A stretch of DNA of 64,000 nt from Aphrocallistes beatrix (lineage: Eukaryota > Porifera > Hexactinellida > Sceptrulophora > Aphrocallistidae): the NCBI GenBank assembly GCA_963281255.1, contig OY725488.1, positions 806,001 through 870,000 of the forward strand. The letters are read 5' to 3'. Both the position numbers and the translations under genes were made by a program. Shown here one piece after another: positions 38,039 to 49,082 of the stretch. Numbering within the stretch: the first letter of the stretch is position 1; the number at the start of each line of letters is the position of its first letter. The notes beneath the pieces were generated by a model, which was not told the DNA's origin, made no database searches, and was given only the letters and a program-made list of their open reading frames with translations.

Positions 38039-38458
38039 TCAAGAGAAGTAATTTAGAACTTCTTGTACATTAGCACTGTCTATTTCTGCGCCCCCATCCC
38101 AATTGTAGGAATAGGTCGAGTTGTCAGAAGCTAGAAAACATTTTATCTTTAGTTTCTCAATCTCTTCTTCCAGTTGCAGCTTTTCTTCTTTTAATGAATA
38201 ATATTGTTCTTTCAAATTCTCAATATTTCCACCCAGCTCCTCACATTCTCTCACATGCAACCATTTTTCACGCCCTCGTTTCCGAATCTTCCTCAGCGTT
38301 TTTTCGTCTTCAAGAGACATGGTTACTTTTTTCAACTCCTTTTTCAATTGCGTACAAGACAAAAATACTACACCCTCTAAAGTGAGGTTCTTCTCACTTA
38401 GAAATTGCGATTGAAATGTACTTAAATCTGAATCTGTCTTTGAGTTCTTTGAAGACAT
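38039..38458 (-). CDS. Small Maf/CNC-like coiled-coil protein A
   Basis: A 139-residue protein, ATG at 38456-38458 (a longer frame begins only with GTG). Residues about 25-60 (LTLEGVVFLSCTQLKKELKK) resemble the extended homology region in front of the basic region of Maf proteins. TLRKIRKRGREKWLHVRE aligns with the CNC/Maf basic region (CNC consensus RDIRRRGKNKVAAQNCR). The Arg-x-x-Arg-Gly core remains, but the AAxxCR residues that touch DNA are replaced. A heptad Leu/Ile zipper follows (LKEEKLQLEEEIEKLKIKC). The tail is acidic. It is a paralogue of 39766-40131 in head-to-head orientation, with a TATA-like TATAAATA at 38533-38540. Function inferred: zipper partner, possibly inhibitory, of bZIP factors. 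Expression unproven. Confidence 0.65.
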   Translation of the reverse strand: MSSKNSKTDSDLSTFQSQFLSEKNLTLEGVVFLSCTQLKKELKKVTMSLEDEKTLRKIRKRGREKWLHVRECEELGGNIENLKEQYYSLKEEKLQLEEEIEKLKIKCFLASDNSTYSYNWDGGAEIDSANVQEVLNYFS

Positions 38459-39129
38459 GATTAACACTCTTCTTGTTATTATTATTATTGTTTATTGAAT
38501 ATTATTGTTATTTACTTGAAATTTCTGAACTATATTTATATGATTTGTTCACTTTGAGTGAAATGATGAAAGTGAAATATCATTTCCAAAAATTTGTTTA
38601 CTAAATGATAATTATGGTAAATAGAAACTAAGAATTGCGATCTCAAATTAAACTCAGTTCGTCAACAATATTCTGGCATTTTATTGAATTGTGACTCATT
38701 CTAACTCAGCGATCTACTTCGATATGATTAAAGTATATTTTTTAAACGTGTATATAAAATTAAAGATGAAGAAAATCCAGGAAATTCAAATCATTTCCTA
38801 GTTCTGCAATTTATTCTAGGAATTGCAGTTGTTATTAAATCATAAATTTAATTAAATTAATCACTCAAATACAGTTTTACGTCTTATCCGGAATTCGTAT
38901 TAATCGGTTTATACGAGTTCTGGATACAGAGGATTTGAAAAGTGTACTCCTCATCCGGAATTACATATTGTCCGTTTTCTTACTGAAGAGAGCTATTGCA
39001 TGTATTTTATATTTGATAGAAATAGGTTTTCATTGTGTAGTGTTACAAAAAGGTTATGCGGTTTCGAGTGATATCGATTTTAACACTAAGATAGACATAT
39101 TTAGAGATGCTATCTCCCTTATAATTAAC

Positions 39130-39216
39130 CAATGTGACCCCAGGCGACCGAAGGGAGCCCCCGGCGGACACAAAGTGTCCGCCAGCCGCGCAGCGCAAGC
39201 AAGCGAAGCGCGCTTG
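39130..39216 (+). mobile_element. Retroelement 3' tail with terminal hairpin
   Basis: A GC-rich tail with a perfect 9-bp hairpin GGCGGACAC-AAA-GTGTCCGCC (39163-39183), then CAAGCGAAGCGCGCTTG running directly into (TAA)n. A second copy in inverse orientation lies at 5236-5725. A 3' hairpin followed by a simple TAA tail is typical of LINEs, and of SINEs moved by them. Confidence 0.6.
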
Positions 39217-39434
<218 letters not shown>

Positions 39435-39765
39435 AAAAAGTTAAAATGAAAGTACAGCAAAACAAAAACAAAAACTTATATGATACGCCCACAAATAAAC
39501 TGAACTTAGTCTCATAGCTAATCCAACCAATCAGAATACACTTTCCAAGCCAACAAACCAATAAAATACTTCAGTAAATACCTAAAGTGCATATGCGATT
39601 ATATTTCAACTCAGAATTAGTACACGTTAGCAGGCGAAGAGACAAAGGACATATTATACGTGGAATTAATATTAAATATATAAGCTAGAAAAGTATTGTT
39701 ATTACTATTATTATTATTACTAATTAATTATAATATATTAACAAAACGGCGAAACAAAAGTTAGT

Positions 39766-40131
39766 ATGTCTAAAGAAGTATTGAAAAGAAGCGAGCTAGA
39801 ATTGAGCTCACTTCACATCAAGTTCTTCAAAAATAAAAAGGTGACATTAGAAGAAGTGGTATTCCTATCAACCAAGCAGTTGAAGCAAGAATTAAAGAAA
39901 ACTACCTTTTCATTCGAAGAAAACAAAATGCTGAGGAAGATAAGGAAGCGAGGACGTGAGAAATGGTTACATGGGAGGGAGTGCGATGAATTGGGTGCAG
40001 ATATCGAGAGGCTAGGAACAGAAGTAACAATGTTACGGAGAGAAAAACTGCAACTGGAAGAAGAAATTGAGAAACTGAAAATAAAATGCTTCTTAGCATC
40101 TGATGACTCCACATCTAACAGTTATATGTAA
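39766..40131 (+). CDS. Small Maf/CNC-like coiled-coil protein B
   Basis: A 121-residue paralogue of 38039-38458. VTLEEVVFLSTKQLKQELKK matches the Maf extended homology region. MLRKIRKRGREKWLHGRE stands where the basic region should be. REKLQLEEEIEKLKIKC is the zipper and is nearly identical to the paralogue. Aligned with Maf (LKNRGYAQSCRYKR), the key Asn is Lys and the key Arg of the CR pair is His, so normal DNA contact is doubtful. Single exon, ATG at 39766, TATA-like TATATAAG at 39677-39684. The two genes diverge from a 1.3-kb region carrying the retroelement tail. An inhibitory or regulatory zipper is inferred. Confidence 0.65.
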   Translation: MSKEVLKRSELELSSLHIKFFKNKKVTLEEVVFLSTKQLKQELKKTTFSFEENKMLRKIRKRGREKWLHGRECDELGADIERLGTEVTMLRREKLQLEEEIEKLKIKCFLASDDSTSNSYM

Positions 40132-42826
40132 AAATGCTGCTAACTACCAGACCTGTGTGAACCAGAAATTTGCATGTATTTCGTAGTCACACATGACTGG
40201 CAAAAGTAAAAGTTAAGATCTGTTTATTAATGCGTCTATCGAAAGCATTGCACTCTCGGATATTTTTTTAATTACCCCTTTTAAATAGTATATTACTGCC
40301 TCTTTACAATTAAAATCATTAGGATGATAACATTTATTCAATAATCTATGTAAAATAACAAATTTAACAGGATGATTGTTCCCTAGTCAATGAATCATAA
40401 AGCTCCATGCTAGTGTAAGATCTCAGTTATATGTGTGTATGCTGAAATACTTCCACTTAAAACGCAAAAAAATGAATAAGTTCTTTCTAATTGCTCATGT
40501 TCTGTAATAGTTCATATTGATCCCTCAATTCATGTGGAAAATTAGGGATAAAATTGCATAAACAAGCCGATCTAGTTGTCCAACGTTCTCTAATAGTCCA
40601 ACTGGGGTCAGTTCCCCATTTGTGGACAATTGGAAAGAAGACCTTGCATCTAGTACTTTATAAAAACATATTCTACAACAAATGTTAATAATTGATAGAT
40701 TCCATAGAATTTGGACACGAACAATGTCCATACAACTAAGCATCTCCTTATATGTGCTGGCAAAAGCGAACATAAAGTCATTAGTTATTGATTAGGTCAT
40801 ACAATAAACACAACCGAGAACAGACATCAATGAGTTATTCTCTCTGGTATAAAATAGCAAGTCTAAGCAAAAGTTAGAGGTCATCGATTCACAGCAAAAA
40901 TACTTTCATTTTGTGTTAAATTTCCCCGGAAATCGCAAGTATTGTTAATATGCACCTCAAACATCAGACAGTTATCAAATAATGGGCTAGATCAATAATA
41001 ATAATTAAATTATGTAATCTGAAAAATTGAAATAAATTAATGAAGTGTAGTAACATTAATATTTACATATAGAAATACGAGATTACTAAGTTGCAGAGGC
41101 ATAATGGATTTTACCATCAGCAAATCTTTATTTTAAAAAGAAAATCTGTTTACAAGTGATAGCTATATATTATTCTTGGAATTATCAGATTTTTGGCCAT
41201 AAATTAAAAAAATTGTCTACGTTCCTAATTATTCTTTCTTAATCGAGTCAATGGGATTTGTTGCTCTATATCGAACCGAAAACGAAAACAAAAGTTGGTA
41301 AATGCATAGAGAAACAGTGTAATGCTATAACAGATCTAGATAAATGGATAAGTAAGAAATAAGTAGCATACGTATCATAAACCATCAACAGAATCTTGCA
41401 TGCACACATCAACATTGTCGTTGGAATGGAAATCAGTATAAGAAGGGACAACTTTAGCCGTTGAATTGATATCTTACACAAACGAACACACGACTTGTGC
41501 AATATAACAGTCGATCTGATTATTTGAACACTTTTTCATCTGAAAAGTATTTTAAAAAATTTTAATTGGGACAAGTCACCATAGAAATTAAAATTAATAA
41601 TTCCATAATCGGGATAAAGGAATGTTTATTTGAGAAACTCGTCAAAAATTCGTTTCAATTCACTACGTACTTTGTTTCGTCATTAATATTACTCACTACA
41701 TACTGTGTATAAGACATACGTAGAAGAGTATCTTAGTGAAATTTGAAACTGTTATCTGAATCAAAAGACTCGATTAGGCGGAGTCAATTGTATTTCATCA
41801 TTGTACGTACTTTATGTTATATTTCATAAGTTTACATGGGATCGAGAAAGTCATCTCGCAATTCAGTTAATTCATGGTTTCAATTTAAATTTGCAAATGC
41901 AAATGATGCAGTGAAGTGTGGTTAAACAGTGGTCCATAACTTAGGAATATTAAGAGCTTGAGCCCACTCATTATACAAATTAAAATCTCTCAAGTATTAA
42001 GGGTTTCGTTCATTTTTTAGAGAAAATAAATTTTATACTATAAATGGGACTACAATATCAAATATATAGGAGTGAGCTGTCAGATTTCGCATTGTGGCGC
42101 GGGGAAACAGGTGGAGACACCATCGATATCAAAAACATGTCCATAGGTTTGTCCATACACCTATCGGTTGCTGAAATTTTGTGACTGTTTTACGTGTAGT
42201 TAAATATCGTAAATTGTGAGGCTACTCCAAAGTATTGATGAAAACTTGAATATCATCGAGCCAGTAAACTGAGTACTTTACTCAGGTTTATTCACTTGCT
42301 CATTACTCTTCGAAAGAGAACTGTTGATTGCGTTATCATAAAATCACGTTGAATTTGCTGATGGTAAAATGGAAGGAAGAAGTACCCTATAATTCAGATC
42401 ACACTGCTGTGTTTGAAAAATTGCTTTGAGTTAAGCAGAGACATATTCTCAAGCCAATCCAGGAATCCAAGGGCATTCCAGACACAATACATGCAATAAC
42501 AAACATCAAATGAAATTGCTTGGTTGTTCCATAATAACATTTTATTTTAAGTATACCAAGCGTTTTTGTACTATAACCATCCGGATTAAGATGAAAGTAG
42601 TAAAATGGAAAAATGGATAGTTTTATTTTCAAAATATTTAACAAGGTTAAATAAAATTCATTAAAACAAACTACCTAAATAAAGTATCTAATCAAATGTA
42701 CTAAATCATTTTCCATTTCAATCGAAGCTTCAATTAAGAACTTTAATAAATAAGGCATTTCTATAAATGAAACTAAAGCACATAACATGACATAGTCAAT
42801 CGGATTCGGGCACATCCAGTTTTGAC
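40132..42826. other. AT-rich stretch without a supported gene
   Basis: 2.7 kb with only AT-driven short frames (for example 40525-40773, 41266-41502 and 42399-42644 on minus). None has domain-like features. No element ends were recognised. Confidence 0.4.
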
Positions 42827-42832
42827 TTTATT
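42827..42832 (-). terminator. Polyadenylation signal, squalene epoxidase
   Basis: TTTATT (AATAAA on the coding strand), 38 bases past the stop, implying a very short 3' UTR. Confidence 0.5.
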
Positions 42833-42869
42833 ATACCGAAACGCCAAATATGGACAAACCTAAATTAGT

Positions 42870-44228
42870 TCACTTGATAGGTTTGGCTGTTTCACTCCAT
42901 ATCAGAGGGAAAATTAGCTTACTAGCCGTAAAGATCACCATGCAGGAACGATAAATGCCAACAGGAAACATCAGAACACCATGAGCCACCAAAGCATTAT
43001 ACATTGCATATAAGGCAACAGCGAAGAAATGCGTGATGAGTTTAGAAGGTTTGGGTGTGAGGATGGAGAGAAGGGAGACTGGCCCCTGGGTACACTCTCC
43101 GCCCAGTTGGAAGTATTTGAAGCAGGACTGTTGTATGAATTTCATATTTACGTCCGTGGCTGAGAAGACAGAGTAGAGAGCTTGAGCTAGTATGTTTATC
43201 ACGAAGGAATGGTTTGATTTACGATCCCAATGGAACTTTTCGAGAGCGGAGATGACTAACGCATGATCTGAGAGGTCAACTCCTTGTAACAGATCTCTCC
43301 AGAGTAAGATGTCGTTCAGGGCAGTGCTCATGCCTGCACCAGTGAGTGGGTGTCTCATGTTCGACGCGTCTCCTAGCATAATGACTCCGGGAATGCATTT
43401 AGGCCCTGACGCTAAGAAGGAATTCGGCATGAAACGGATACGGCCAGACTCCACTGCCTTGTTGAAGGGAGAGCTCATGTGAGGAGGCATATAGGGTGCA
43501 ATGTGTTGTAGGATGTGAGAGCGCAAATTTGTCGGCATAGGTCCTTTTATGTCAATAAGTGCTCGGGTAGAATGTTCAGATATTTTGTAAATGAGAACTA
43601 CCCCTCCTTGTGAGAGGACAACTTCTGCAAAGTTCGTTTTGAACTGTGGACAGTCTTCCATTATGATACCAACAAAGTGTGACCATACCTCCTTCTTGCT
43701 ACCTGATAACTCGTCACGGAATTTAGAAAAACAACCATCTGCTACAATGGTTAGTTTCGCCCTTACAATAAGATCATTTTCATCTTTAGTTTTCACTACA
43801 ACTCCTGCAACAACTCCCTTTTCGTAGATCAGTTCAGTAGCAGACCCCTCGACTTTCGTCACCCTCTCACTCTTCAAGGCGGCCTCACGAAGTTTCATCA
43901 CAAATCTTCCGTGGTGGAATGCTCTTCCAGTGATGATAGCATTACAGCTCTCCTCTCTGGGATAAGCCAGAGGCACGTTCTCTCCGCTCATCGTGTTGTG
44001 TACAATGTAGCCATGGACAATGGCTGCGTCTATGCCCTCCACACAACCTCCTAGGCCCAGATTCCTCAAGGCACCCACGCCCCCCGGTTGTAGCAGCTCG
44101 CCCACTATCCGGTCTGGTTCTGAGAACTGCCGCTCGATTAGTACGACATCTCGCTTTTGAAGGCTCAGCATGTGTGCCGCTGCGCTCCCAGCGATTCCAC
44201 TGCCAATAATCGCAACTTCAGTCTCCAT
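42870..44228 (-). CDS. SQLE: Squalene epoxidase (squalene monooxygenase)
   Basis: A 452-residue FAD monooxygenase that oxidises squalene to 2,3-oxidosqualene, the first oxygen-requiring step of sterol synthesis, on the ER membrane. Visible: the Rossmann dinucleotide motif IIGSGIAGSAAAHML; the family sequence GELLQPGGVGALRNLGL; the DG region VADGCFSKFRDEL; the GD motif GVIMLGDASNMRHPLTGAGM with STALNDILLWRDLL; and C-terminal hydrophobic helices (FFAVALYAMYNALV). It begins directly at the FAD domain, so the N-terminal 100-residue regulatory domain of vertebrate SQLE, which controls cholesterol-driven degradation, is absent, as in fungi. Single coding exon, ATG at 44226-44228. An SRE-like site lies 132 bp upstream. 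Confidence 0.95.
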   Translation of the reverse strand: METEVAIIGSGIAGSAAAHMLSLQKRDVVLIERQFSEPDRIVGELLQPGGVGALRNLGLGGCVEGIDAAIVHGYIVHNTMSGENVPLAYPREESCNAIITGRAFHHGRFVMKLREAALKSERVTKVEGSATELIYEKGVVAGVVVKTKDENDLIVRAKLTIVADGCFSKFRDELSGSKKEVWSHFVGIIMEDCPQFKTNFAEVVLSQGGVVLIYKISEHSTRALIDIKGPMPTNLRSHILQHIAPYMPPHMSSPFNKAVESGRIRFMPNSFLASGPKCIPGVIMLGDASNMRHPLTGAGMSTALNDILLWRDLLQGVDLSDHALVISALEKFHWDRKSNHSFVINILAQALYSVFSATDVNMKFIQQSCFKYFQLGGECTQGPVSLLSILTPKPSKLITHFFAVALYAMYNALVAHGVLMFPVGIYRSCMVIFTASKLIFPLIWSETAKPIK

Positions 44229-44359
44229 CAGAGCAGCTATGCATACAAGAGAAACTTCAACAGGAACTAGAGACTAACAAGATTTCACACTATTTCATTA
44301 AAAGAGTACTTGACAAGAGTGCGGGATAATTGATCGACTGACTGGATGAGAATCACAAC

Positions 44360-44369
44360 ATGGGGTGAT
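44360..44369 (-). promoter_or_regulatory. Candidate sterol regulatory element upstream of SQLE
   Basis: On the coding strand the sequence is ATCACCCCAT, matching 9 of 10 bases of the classical SRE-1 (ATCACCCCAC), 132 bases before the ATG. A CCAAT box (possible NF-Y site) lies at 44472-44476 on the plus strand. SREBP control is inferred. A 9/10 match is expected a few times by chance in the whole window. Confidence 0.35.
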
Positions 44370-44485
44370 GTGTAAGAGAGCATTTCGACAATTTCTAATA
44401 CTGAAGTATTATAATACCACGGATCAACATGAAAAGCATGCAATCTCGTAATGACTCTGACAATTGACCAGCCAATAAAAATCAT

Positions 44486-45202
44486 ACGAGCTTTTGAATA
44501 ATTGAAAAAACGACTGCTGGATAATCAGTACTAAGATGCAAGTTGAAATTTAAAATTAGAATACTTGAAACAACACAGTCGCAACTGCTGGTTCTAATAT
44601 CGGCTATCACAAACCTCATGAACGAAAAACTCAGATTTTCACCGATCCTTTAAGATTCAAATTTAAAAGTAAGTCTGAACTTTATCCAAATACAATTCGA
44701 CACCAAAAGCAGAACACCAAGCCTTTACCCCTTCATTCTCATTTAAAGTATCAGATTCAGACAGCAGTGCATATTCTAGTGTAGAGTAATTTTACCGAAG
44801 GTTCTGACAATTTTATGGCGAATATTTGAAATCTGAGCAAATATTTTCTACGAATATCGATGTGATTTAGACTGGAAGAGGACCTAGTGATTTGTTATGA
44901 TAGCAACACTTCTGTTAAAACTTATTCGGAAGAATCATATGTATAAAGCGACTAAAAATAAGTCTCAGTGACAGCACTCTTCCTAATAAGTGAGTGATAC
45001 AGCATAAATCGAGGTGGATATACGTATTTGCAAAAAATGGCAATTGTGTTGGCTCTGATAAACTTAGAAGTCTAATATAAAATACAGCGACAAAATATAC
45101 ACACATCAGATATACAAGTTATTAAATAAATAAGAATACAGCTACTGTAGATACAAATGTACCTCTGAGGAGTATTAATGAAGGATGAAAGGAAAATGAT
45201 TG
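44486..45202. other. Stretch without a supported gene
   Basis: AT-rich. It borders the last exon of the FUT10/11-like pseudogene (minus strand, stop at 45203). Confidence 0.4.
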
Positions 45203-45576
45203 TCAAGCTTTTACAAAAAGTTCATGATACTTTTCAACACCTGACTGTGATATATTCATCTGTATGATAGAAGTTAGATTCAATGAAGGATTGGCAATAG
45301 TAACTGAACCAATAAAATTCTCCATCAGGTCTAAAGTATCATCTTGCATTTCTAATTGGAAATCTAAGTAAGGAGTGGGACAAAAGAAGTGAGAAGGATT
45401 TGCAAACGTTGTTGAGACAGGTTCCCCTCCTCTGTTAATTTCCTGCTCATAAACGGAGTCACATGATTGACACTGGAATACAGGGATAAGTTAGGCTGGA
45501 TTCCTGATTCAGATCTTCAAACTTGGAACCATACTCTAGGAAAATAAATTTATTCAGTCCAGATAGCCATTTCGGA

Positions 45577-45607
45577 GCTGTCAAACCTCCGAAATGGAAC
45601 TATGGTA
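45577..45607. repeat. Perfect 11-bp hairpin
   Basis: CCATTTCGGAG, 9-base loop, CTCCGAAATGG. It lies in the last intron of the FUT-like pseudogene, downstream of DTD1. Origin unknown. Confidence 0.5.
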
Positions 45608-45954
45608 GCATCTCATCTCATCCTACTGATTGACTGTGAACCTCAAACACGTTGGCACCTAATTAAACTGCTGGATTTCAGAGGTTGATTTAATTTTGTA
45701 TACAAATATGTCAAAATTTTATAAACACGTTCCTGATGGCGAAAACGAATCCATCGTTCCTCTTAAACATGGAATATATAATCCATACTTATTCCTCGAG
45801 TAAATTCATTGACTGAGATATGTATTCGCAGAAGCTATGAATACTGCTACTTACAACCTTTACTGAGCGCATAATTATAAATTAATGGATTGCCAGAACT
45901 AATTATCGAAAATACAACAGACAACTATAAATCCAATCTAAATTCAATGAAATC

Positions 45955-46599
45955 CTACTTGTCAGATGCTGGATTGTCATCAGTTGGCTCACTATTAAGA
46001 TTTGTCTCAAGATTGGAGTCTTTTATTGTTTCCTGACTTTCACTCGGAGTCACACTATCAGGAGACATTGTGTCGACATGTAGTTGAGTTGAAGATACCT
46101 TTATCTTCTGTTTCGAGCTACCAGGAGCTTTCCTCTCTTTGGGTGGGGGCTGGATAGGAGATTCCAGATCAATGGTGACAGGACCATCATTCTCAATCAG
46201 GATATTCGAGTAAGCGCCAAACACACCAGATTTCACAGCTTCTTGCGTGTACTGCTGCCTAAACATCGCAACACAATCTTCAAACATTGTTCTAGAGTTT
46301 TCTCCAGGCATTGCTTGATGGAAATCTGGCTTGTTTCCCTTCAGGACGCAACAAAGTGTGAACTGACTCAGACAGAGTACCTCGAGCCCAGCATCCCTCA
46401 CACTCACGTCCCACTTCTTCCCAGTTGCATCCTCAAATAGGCGGAGGTTAAGCACTTTGTTGACGATGTACTCGATTTCTTGGTGTGTGTCGTTCTTATT
46501 TATGCCCAATAGCAGACACAATCCCTTTCCTATCGAACTAACCACTTTCCCGTCCACGGAGGCGCTAGCTCGGAGCACTCTCTGAATTATAACTTTCAT
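45955..46599 (-). CDS. DTD1: D-aminoacyl-tRNA deacylase
   Basis: A 214-residue DTD1 orthologue (human 209). It starts MKVIIQRVLRASASVDGKVV. Signature elements are LSQFTLCCVLKGNKPDFHQAM and the Gly-cisPro-type loop GPVTIDLESP, which form the active site that removes D-amino acids from mis-charged tRNA and rejects L-aminoacyl-tRNA. A Ser/Pro/Lys-rich C-terminal extension of about 60 residues follows, as in animal DTD1, where it is linked to nuclear DNA-unwinding-element binding. Single coding exon, ATG at 46597-46599. It lies inside what was the last intron of the FUT10/11-like pseudogene, on the same strand. Confidence 0.95.
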   Translation of the reverse strand: MKVIIQRVLRASASVDGKVVSSIGKGLCLLLGINKNDTHQEIEYIVNKVLNLRLFEDATGKKWDVSVRDAGLEVLCLSQFTLCCVLKGNKPDFHQAMPGENSRTMFEDCVAMFRQQYTQEAVKSGVFGAYSNILIENDGPVTIDLESPIQPPPKERKAPGSSKQKIKVSSTQLHVDTMSPDSVTPSESQETIKDSNLETNLNSEPTDDNPASDK

Positions 46600-47796
46600 T
46601 CTGAAAACACCTTTTCAATTTCTCTTATCCACAGTGTGCTAATTGTGTGTACAATGCTTATAATAGTCGGGTGAACATCAACTTCTTAACCAAGGAAACA
46701 ATGGACTTGTACGGATATTGCTTGGAACTACATTTCTAATGCATTCATACATGTATGCATTTATGTACAGGTAGGTTATTTAAATAAATAATTATCTCAC
46801 CATGGTAGAACATGTTGGTGAAGGTCTGTTGTTCCAGTTTGTGCACAGCAGTTGATTAAGACCCCTCCGGGATGTTTAAAGCGAAAATACTCGTCAGAAG
46901 CCGCATCATAGGAGTTCAGCTTGTATAGATACTCAGTCAATTGTTTCATCATTCCGAAGTTTCTCTAACCTCGATAACAGAATGGAGAACTGGGATCCAT
47001 TCAGAGACACACACACAGTACCTGATCCTCTCGCTATATTCTCGCTAATGTAGTCGTAGCCCATAGCGTTTTCAAAGGTTAGGATAAACTTGTAGGTGGA
47101 GAGGATCTTGTAGAATTCTGAGGAGAACGTTTAATTCAGGAAGTGTGAGGTGTGGGAGGATGGGAGGGAGGTATTTGTTGTGTAGGGATTGACCGCATGT
47201 ATCTACTTGGATGCCTCATCAGCTCGGTCACCAACCTGTTTATATATTGTCGCTAGGATTGTACGTAGTTGTAGATAGATTGAGTGTGTAGAATCAAATT
47301 ATAATTTATTAAACAACCACTTTCTACCTGCCTGTCTCTGTATGGAGGCACATAGCAGTGAGATTGTACTAGACAACAGCAGCCAGCCTGTCCATTCTCT
47401 TGCTGCTGCAGGTTCTCTGACTGGTCTTCTTAGGCGAGGAGGGGAGTATGAAAGTTAGAGATGTGGGAGATGAAGTTAAATAGTTCGTTTACTTCCGGGC
47501 TACAAAGGTTTTAAGAGTTGAAGGTGGCTCTCCTCGTGGAATACACCCAAATCTAGTGGATGATAAAACGGAATTAAAACGAATTCTGAGTGAATAGTAA
47601 GGCCACTTCATACAAATATTTGTTTCACATCACATGCCTAACTTGCTTCTGAATGTGTCCTTACTTTACGCCATTATTTATCTCCTCCAAAAGGTAGGAG
47701 ATGAGAAAAAATATTTTTTGGAGTGCCTGTCTTAAATGAAGATCTAATTCTATTCTTGTATATGTATTTTCATGTATCTAGCACATAGAGTGATCT

Positions 47797-48228
47797 ATGG
47801 AGGTTCTTAATGATAACGCTGGGCATCTGAGCAATTACGAGGTGTTAGTCGTGATGAAAGAGGTCAACAAGGAACTTGCTACTATCAAGAACAAATTCTC
47901 AGATTCACAAAAGGTAAACGTGTTCAGGAATGGCGAAATAGTAGAAGAACATCTGAGTAACAGCCCCTGTGCTCAACAGAGTACAGAAAAGATAAAATTA
48001 TTCCTCCAAGCTCTGAGTCAGTTCAAACTGAAACAGACGGAGAAACTGCAAATATTGAACTCTTGTCCTGCGAAGCCAGTGGACCTACACATCCTTGTGG
48101 AGGAGTGCGACTCTCGCTTCTCCGATGAAGAGGTGGATTCTATTCTGACACTGGTACAGACGCACCTGTGTCAGGACGTGGAGATGTCAGAGGGAGGCGA
48201 GGAGAGGGAAACACAGGATGCGGACTAA
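47797..48228 (+). CDS. CRCP: RNA polymerase III subunit RPC9 (CRCP)
   Basis: A 143-residue protein (human CRCP 148). Its start MEVLNDNAGHLSNYEVLVVM matches human MEVKDANSALLSNYEV. The middle has QQSTEKIKLFLQALSQFKL and KLQILNSCPAKPVDLHILVEE, the HRDC-like helical fold of the Rpb4/RPC9 family. The acidic C-terminus ends EETQDAD. RPC9 pairs with RPC8 (POLR3H) in the Pol III stalk that recruits initiation factors. Animals also call it CGRP-receptor component protein. Single coding exon, AATAAA at 48449-48454. It lies in an intron of the FUT10/11-like pseudogene, on the opposite strand. Confidence 0.93.
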   Translation: MEVLNDNAGHLSNYEVLVVMKEVNKELATIKNKFSDSQKVNVFRNGEIVEEHLSNSPCAQQSTEKIKLFLQALSQFKLKQTEKLQILNSCPAKPVDLHILVEECDSRFSDEEVDSILTLVQTHLCQDVEMSEGGEERETQDAD

Positions 48229-49082
48229 GACACGACCTTCAAGTCTGGGAATCTGATATTACTGATTCATGAATTTTAGGAATTTTGTATGAATTTGGAT
48301 TTAACAAAACTTACAAAATTTCGGTCATTAAAAAAGTAATTATCTAACTAATATGAGAGACCTAGAGTTTCAAATCAATTTAAGGGCGTAGAAGAAGCGA
48401 TCGGAATGCGGATTAACCAACACGAAGTATTAGCGAGCAAAATACTCCAATAAAAGTGCTAGTATCTAATCAGTAAAACTTGGCGATCATCCAAGTGGGC
48501 ACGCATTTCCCTGTGCCTCCCCAGATTCGCTATACCATTAGCAGTTAGGGATAATCCATTCTAAGCCCTAACCTGAGGGAATTGGTTCGATGGTTGATTC
48601 TAAATATTCATTTGATCTAAAACAATTATCGGAGGAACTTACTAAATCTGGATTTCTAGGCAGAGGCAGATCTTTGGATTGAATTCTGTTCCATAGAACA
48701 TGAAGACTCCGCTTCTCTATACCTTCCCACCACTGCAATACATCCCGTCCATTATGAGGTGTGAATGTCTGTCCGCCAGACCAGCTTAGGGAATCGCCGG
48801 GCACAGAAGGGGTCAGGAAGGGGAGTGGGTATTCCCTCCTCTCATTCTGAATTGGGAATTCCAAAAACTCGTCTGTAGCTCTAGGTGCGTAGTACTTAGT
48901 CCTGATAATGGAGAATCAGCTTATGATGAGATGGAGAATCATAACACAAGAGAAAGCAACGCATTTAGCCATCCCCATAGCTCTAATAGAAAACAACTAT
49001 GAGCAACATGACCATAAGCAAACTCTATAAAATCAGATAATATATTTACAAATGCAATGCTCTCGATTAAAAGGATATTGAA

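Larger units (their letters stand above)
45203..48978 (-). pseudogene. Decayed FUT10/FUT11-type fucosyltransferase gene (GT10)
   Basis: Minus-strand pieces in collinear order: exon A 48978-48643 (MGMAKCVAFSCVMILHLIIS, an in-frame TGA, then stem ending LPLPRNPDL, donor GTAAGT); B 47552-47328 (VFHEESHLQLL, NELFNFISH, LVQSHCYVPPYRDR); C 47235-46801 (LVTELMRH, IQVDTCGQSLHNKYLP, FYKILSTYKFILTFENAMGY, DYISEN, QLTEYLYKLNSYDAASDEYF); D 45472-45203 (CQSCDSVYEQE, FANPSHFFCPTP). All match the FUT10/FUT11 branch of GT10, now regarded as ER protein O-fucosyltransferases, including the C-terminal Cys region. It is broken by the TGA in exon A, a TAA in B and at least four frame changes in B and C; part of the donor-binding segment after DYISEN is missing. 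Live genes DTD1 and CRCP sit in its introns. Confidence 0.75.
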
